DNA of 64,000 nucleotides from Linyphia triangularis (lineage: Eukaryota > Arthropoda > Arachnida > Araneae > Linyphiidae): contig OZ021727.1 of NCBI GenBank assembly GCA_963978545.1, positions 48,397,385-48,461,384 on the forward strand, read 5' to 3'. Under the pieces are notes generated by a model. The model had not been told where the DNA came from and did no database searches. It saw only the letters and a list, made by a program, of their open reading frames with translations. The first letter of the stretch is position 1. Each line of letters starts with the position of its first letter. The position numbers and the translations under genes were made by a program. Below are positions 61,401-64,000 of the stretch, in pieces.

Positions 61401-63494
61401 CTGCATTGAAGGGGAACCTTGGTATGTACTTTAGCTTACTTTTTCTATGGTATTGTTGTTATTTGTACCGAATTTCGGAGTTGTGCTGACATTTGAAGTG
61501 ATGCATTTGAATATTCCTCGTTTGGAACGTTGAATCTTTTTGGAGCCCTGTAAAGTTGGATATCACAGAATGGTTTACTATAAAACAATATTTATCCGAA
61601 ATGAGCTGTGACTATTGGGAAATTAAACATTGAAATATTCCATATTTAAAACATTTAATTCTTTTTTGAACCCTTAAAATTAGTTAATTCAGATTGGAAT
61701 AGATTACTTTTTCTATGTTTATCCTTATTATCATTTGCATCTAATTTCTGAGTTGTGGATATATGGAAACTGGGAGAATTAGGTATGAGTCAGTCAGTGA
61801 AAGCTTTGACTTTTATACGTAGAGAAGTCTGCCTTCACTTCTTACAAACAAAATAATTTTGAAATTAAACAGCCAATTCCTCATTTTCGTAGCAATTAAT
61901 GTGTCTATGTTTATATGTGTGTGCCATCCTGGATAGGTATTTATTGTATTTTTTTTTTTTTACTTTTTAAGGTAATACGCAGATCATAAATAAATAGAAA
62001 ATAAGTTGCAATTCTATACTCGATATAATTATAAAATATATTAAGCAAAAAAATGGAGGTGACATTGCACTAATGGCACACAATCCACAATTTTTTTAGG
62101 AACCATTTTTCTAAATCCCAGTGATAGTGCGAGAAAATTTACAGGTAACTTTTGCTGAGGATGTCAACTTGTATATTAATCATATTGCTTTAAAATGAAA
62201 ACAAAAGGAGCTTTTTAAAGAGGTAATAATAAAGTTTTTGATTATTTTCCGTACTGGTAATGAAAATATTCCAAAAATGAGAAAAGGGTGCTTGTTGGTT
62301 GGTACCATTCCTGACAGAATACCAAGTTTGGCGAATCCCAAAGGGATTGAAAATTCCACATCAATAGATCGTTCTTCATTAATTGAAAACGGTCCTGCAA
62401 TATCAGTTTCCTGAAAAAAAAAATACCAGTTTTTTATGTGCAGTAATTACAGATTTTACAAGTTAAAATTAAGCATATTTTGATGCAACTTATTCATGTC
62501 AAATTTATGGTTGCAATTGTTCCAGTGTGAATAAAATTTTTTAACTTCTTTCTTAAAGCTGTTTTGTGAATATGCAGACTTACATTGATCATAACGGATC
62601 CCAGCATTCCATTCCAAGTGCCATTCGCATCTTGTTTTCCAAAAGTGTTTTTAGGCTGGACGTTTACATCATATCTGTATTGTGCAAAACTTTTAATTAG
62701 CCATCATTAATTAATTTAAATATAGTGTTATTAAAATAATAAGATTGCGTTTTTGGAAAAAAATAAATGTAGATTGTAATCACAATTATTTTAAACTTTT
62801 GACTTGTGATAATTTGATATTTAAGAATAGGTTAACATTTTGAGATTTATGCAAATTGAAGCTTAGAATTCATTATACGCAAAAGGGATGTTTCACATGG
62901 AGTAGGTTAAAGATTTAAATTTTACAAGAAAATAGTTTTGAAAGTTATCTGAAATGGTGTAACTATTGTTGAGTGAATTTAAGAGCTTATTTGGCAAAAA
63001 TGGGAGCCAAACGAAATTGATCCTCGTCCTCTCAAAACGGAAGAAGTTACCAATAGATTATATGTACTTGATTGCAGCAAAATATATTATTAAATGGATA
63101 AGAACAGAAAAGTGATTTCAACACAATATATTCTGCTATGCGTTGATTGAACTCGAAACAAGGACCAGATGTTTGTAATGGAGAGCATTAACAACTCAAC
63201 ACGAAAAAAGAAAAATTCCAATAATCAAACTTTTTATGCATTTACTAGCTTTAAAACTTCTTGCTACCGATAGATACATTTTATGTATCATTATTTGACC
63301 TTTGTTATGATGACGTATTGAAAAGTCATTGTCGAGTAACTAATTAATTTTAATTGCTTAACAATTATTTGTTTTTCTTAAAATACTCACTCAAAATCAG
63401 TTGAAGCTGTCAGTGCTTGATACATTTCAGCAGCAACACCACTGAAATATGTTTTGTTGTCACTCGTATATTTCAAATCTGCTAATGGGGACCA
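52736..63494 (-). CDS. Divergent ionotropic glutamate receptor / IR-type receptor, 3' seven exons (N-terminus outside window)
   Basis: Seven exons read in order on the minus strand join in phase to 417 residues plus a TAG stop: 63391-63494, 62584-62674, 62255-62410, 58891-59035, 57626-57870, 55887-56173, 52736-52961. All introns are GT..AG. The product follows the ionotropic glutamate receptor plan: S1 lobe (FSGVAAEMYQAL, then ENGTWNGM-like DANGTWNGML), membrane helix M1, pore/M2, M3, S2 lobe, and M4 near the C-terminus. The S1 arginine of the ligand pocket is kept (NEERSIDVEF). The usual SYTANLAAF M3 motif is changed to HTYQGAIKSAFTADKL, as in the divergent IR group of arthropods rather than AMPA/kainate receptors. 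Expected role (family knowledge): ligand-gated cation channel, probably chemosensory. The signal peptide and any amino-terminal domain would lie beyond 63.5 kb. A polyadenylation signal AATAAA lies at 52587-52592. Introns carry a Helitron dimer, a SINE and a TTAA MITE. Confidence 0.85.
53156..53929 (-). mobile_element. Helitron dimer, second copy
   Basis: 774 bp, same ends as the first copy (TCTATATATTTAATAG ... CCCCCTAG), followed by host T. Nearly identical along its length, including an internal direct repeat of TTTGTTGTTTACATACGTAA. The A...T flanks belong to the pair, not to each copy. Confidence 0.85.
53930..54713 (-). mobile_element. Helitron dimer, first copy
   Basis: On the minus strand begins TCTATATATTTAATAGGCAA after host A and ends with the hairpin GGGGGCGAAGCCCCCTAG. 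It is followed at once by the second copy with no host base between them. 784 bp, no coding frame, in the receptor intron. Confidence 0.85.
54940..55124 (-). mobile_element. tRNA-derived SINE, family 1, in receptor intron
   Basis: Minus orientation with an intact B box (GGTTCGAGTCC). Flanked by GTAGAGGAT at 54931-54939 and 55125-55133. Confidence 0.8.
55887..56173 (-). CDS. Receptor exon f: S2 ligand-binding lobe
   Basis: Acceptor ATTTTTAG, donor GAGT|GTAAGT. Encodes 95 residues, from HLNGTKYEPIWSRMKHNLKP to RKELRTSTIYKKFNR. The closing 'faial.k.spl...in' portion of S2 is recognisable. Phase 0 in, two bases out. Confidence 0.8.
57626..57870 (-). CDS. Receptor exon e: pore loop, M3 and start of S2
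   Basis: Acceptor ATTTTTCAG, donor AAA|GTAAGT. Encodes RHVWSSPSFQFLQSVWFLIA, then a membrane segment ending HTYQGAIKSAFTADKLKPKI, then TVEKLLE. The position equals the SYTANL/M3 gate of iGluRs but the motif is replaced by TYQGAIKSAF, so gating and selectivity may differ from classical receptors. Confidence 0.85.
57959..58021. repeat. Hairpin with 13-bp and 7-bp stems
   Basis: ATTAACTACATAA (57969-57981) pairs with TTATGTAGTTAAT (57995-58007); the outer CGTAGAA pairs with TTCTACG (58015-58021). Confidence 0.6.
58891..59035 (-). CDS. Receptor exon d: membrane helix M1
   Basis: Acceptor TTTTTACAG, donor CAAA|GTAAGT. Encodes VWITLFLTILVVSGAACIIF, a clear hydrophobic M1 helix. It ends with SKYIWTFQASMLGQ, which matches the 'w...g.llgQ' start of the pore loop. 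Confidence 0.85.
59394..60114. mobile_element. TTAA MITE in receptor intron, 721 bp
   Basis: Flanked by TTAA at 59390-59393 and 60115-60118. Termini GGGGGTATGGTACCGAAA and TTTCGGTACCGCACCCCC. Interior AT-rich without frames. piggyBac-like ends. Confidence 0.82.
60119..62254. other. Receptor intron, no gene
   Basis: AT-rich. Several diverged stretches with CATTTGTACC(A/G)AATTT near 61230, 61380 and 61460 suggest an old tandem duplication. Confidence 0.45.
62255..62410 (-). CDS. Receptor exon c: end of S1 with ligand-pocket arginine
   Basis: Acceptor is a long T-run then CAG; donor CCA|GTACGG. Encodes ETDIAGPFSINEERSIDVEF and continues to FGIFSLP. It matches the 'eaDia.g...t..R...vdFs.P' block, with the conserved Arg present. 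In phase with exon d, which starts VWITLF. Confidence 0.85.
62584..62674 (-). CDS. Receptor exon b: S1 lobe, NGTWNGM motif
   Basis: Acceptor ATACAG, donor AAT|GTAAGT. Encodes YDVNVQPKNTFGKQDANG followed by TWNGMLGSVMIN. The GxWNGMxGxL block is diagnostic for ionotropic glutamate receptors. Phase 1 in, phase 0 out. Confidence 0.85.
63391..63494 (-). CDS. Receptor exon a: start of S1 ligand-binding lobe
   Basis: Acceptor TTTTAG before TGG; donor GA|GTGAGT. Encodes WSPLADLKYTSD...YFSGVAAEMYQALTAS, matching the 'FSGfcvdLl.ala' start of the iGluR S1 lobe. It ends with two bases of a codon that are completed by the next exon (GA+A). Confidence 0.8.
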
Positions 63495-64000
63495 CTAAAA
63501 TCATAAATGAGATTGAAAAGATAATAGACTGCGTATATTTTTGTAAGCAATTGAACTGAAAGACAAAAAATTTGAAAAACAGGTGATAATTTTTTAAAAG
63601 TTTCTGTAGTTTTAATTTAATTACGCATTTAATCTGGTGTGTAAAAAAAATAACAAACCCAAGACCTTCTCTCTCCCCCCCCCTCCCTCTTTTCCTCTCC
63701 ACCTAAAACACCTAAATGTAACAAAGAGCCCACGTGTCATATCGAAAGTCTAAGCTCACAAATTTTAATAATTTTTATAAATGTAAGAAGGTATGAAATG
63801 CCTTGAGAAAAGGAAATTCGCGGGATGATGGGGGAGGGGTCTTCTCTCCATACAAAAACAGACAACTTTCATCTAAGATTTCTTGATGTGGAGAAGAGTA
63901 ACTTGTTTTTAATTTTTTTTTCCCTCGGTAATACCTGAACATCTCTATGAGTAATGAAATGAAACTTTAGGTATGACTTTTAAATGCTAAGTATATAGTG
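63495..64000. other. No feature at window end
   Basis: Contains a pyrimidine tract (about 63665-63700). The exon upstream of the receptor's first visible exon was not recognised here. Confidence 0.45.

Overview
This window looks like nuclear DNA from an arthropod, most likely an arachnid such as a spider. It is AT-rich, its genes have many small exons with GT..AG introns of up to about 14 kb, and it is packed with SINEs, MITEs, Helitrons and a decayed Ty3/gypsy element. The divergent ionotropic receptor at the right end is of a type expanded in chelicerates. The species call is inference. No rRNA gene, functional tRNA gene or CRISPR array was seen.

Three multi-exon genes could be assembled by reading splice sites and codon phase by hand. 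(1) Minus strand, about 37.4 kb down to 8.0 kb: a phase-compatible chain of exons. The upstream ones encode a degenerate hexokinase-like N-lobe and the downstream ones a phosphotyrosine-binding (PTB/PID) domain resembling Disabled, followed by a basic tail. If it is one transcript, this is a pseudo-hexokinase/PTB fusion I cannot match to any known architecture. (2) Plus strand, 38,854-48,590: a two-exon gene for a 626-residue protein with a basic N-terminus, four tandem repeats of about 72 residues and one C-terminal transmembrane helix. I recognise no family. (3) Minus strand, from the right part of the window to 52,736: the ligand-binding domain, pore region and last membrane segment of a divergent ionotropic glutamate receptor/IR, seven exons, with its N-terminal part outside the window.

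The rest is mostly mobile DNA, much of it dated by clean target-site duplications. From left to right: tRNA-derived SINEs (0.1, 5.1, 18.6, 32.1, 32.7, 32.9 and 54.9 kb); hAT-like MITEs (12.7, 15.5-18.4, 21.4 and 40.5 kb); a fold-back element (20.2-20.7 kb); a 1.5 kb inverted-repeat element (25.4-26.9 kb); a gypsy-type retrotransposon relic (26.9-31.8 kb) split by a 2.29 kb inverted-repeat element; a Helitron with exact A/T ends (34.1-35.3 kb); a TTAA-flanked inverted-repeat element carrying a solo LTR (41.2-43.3 kb); a cluster of one 0.7-0.8 kb repeat family with an internal triplication (43.7-47.2 kb); a THAP-domain relic (49.5 kb); a head-to-tail Helitron dimer inside the receptor intron (53.2-54.7 kb); and another TTAA MITE (59.4-60.1 kb).

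The genes show no sign of working together. The strongest leads are the unknown repeat/transmembrane protein, the apparent hexokinase-PTB fusion, the Helitron dimer and a 31-bp-arm hairpin at 47.6 kb.
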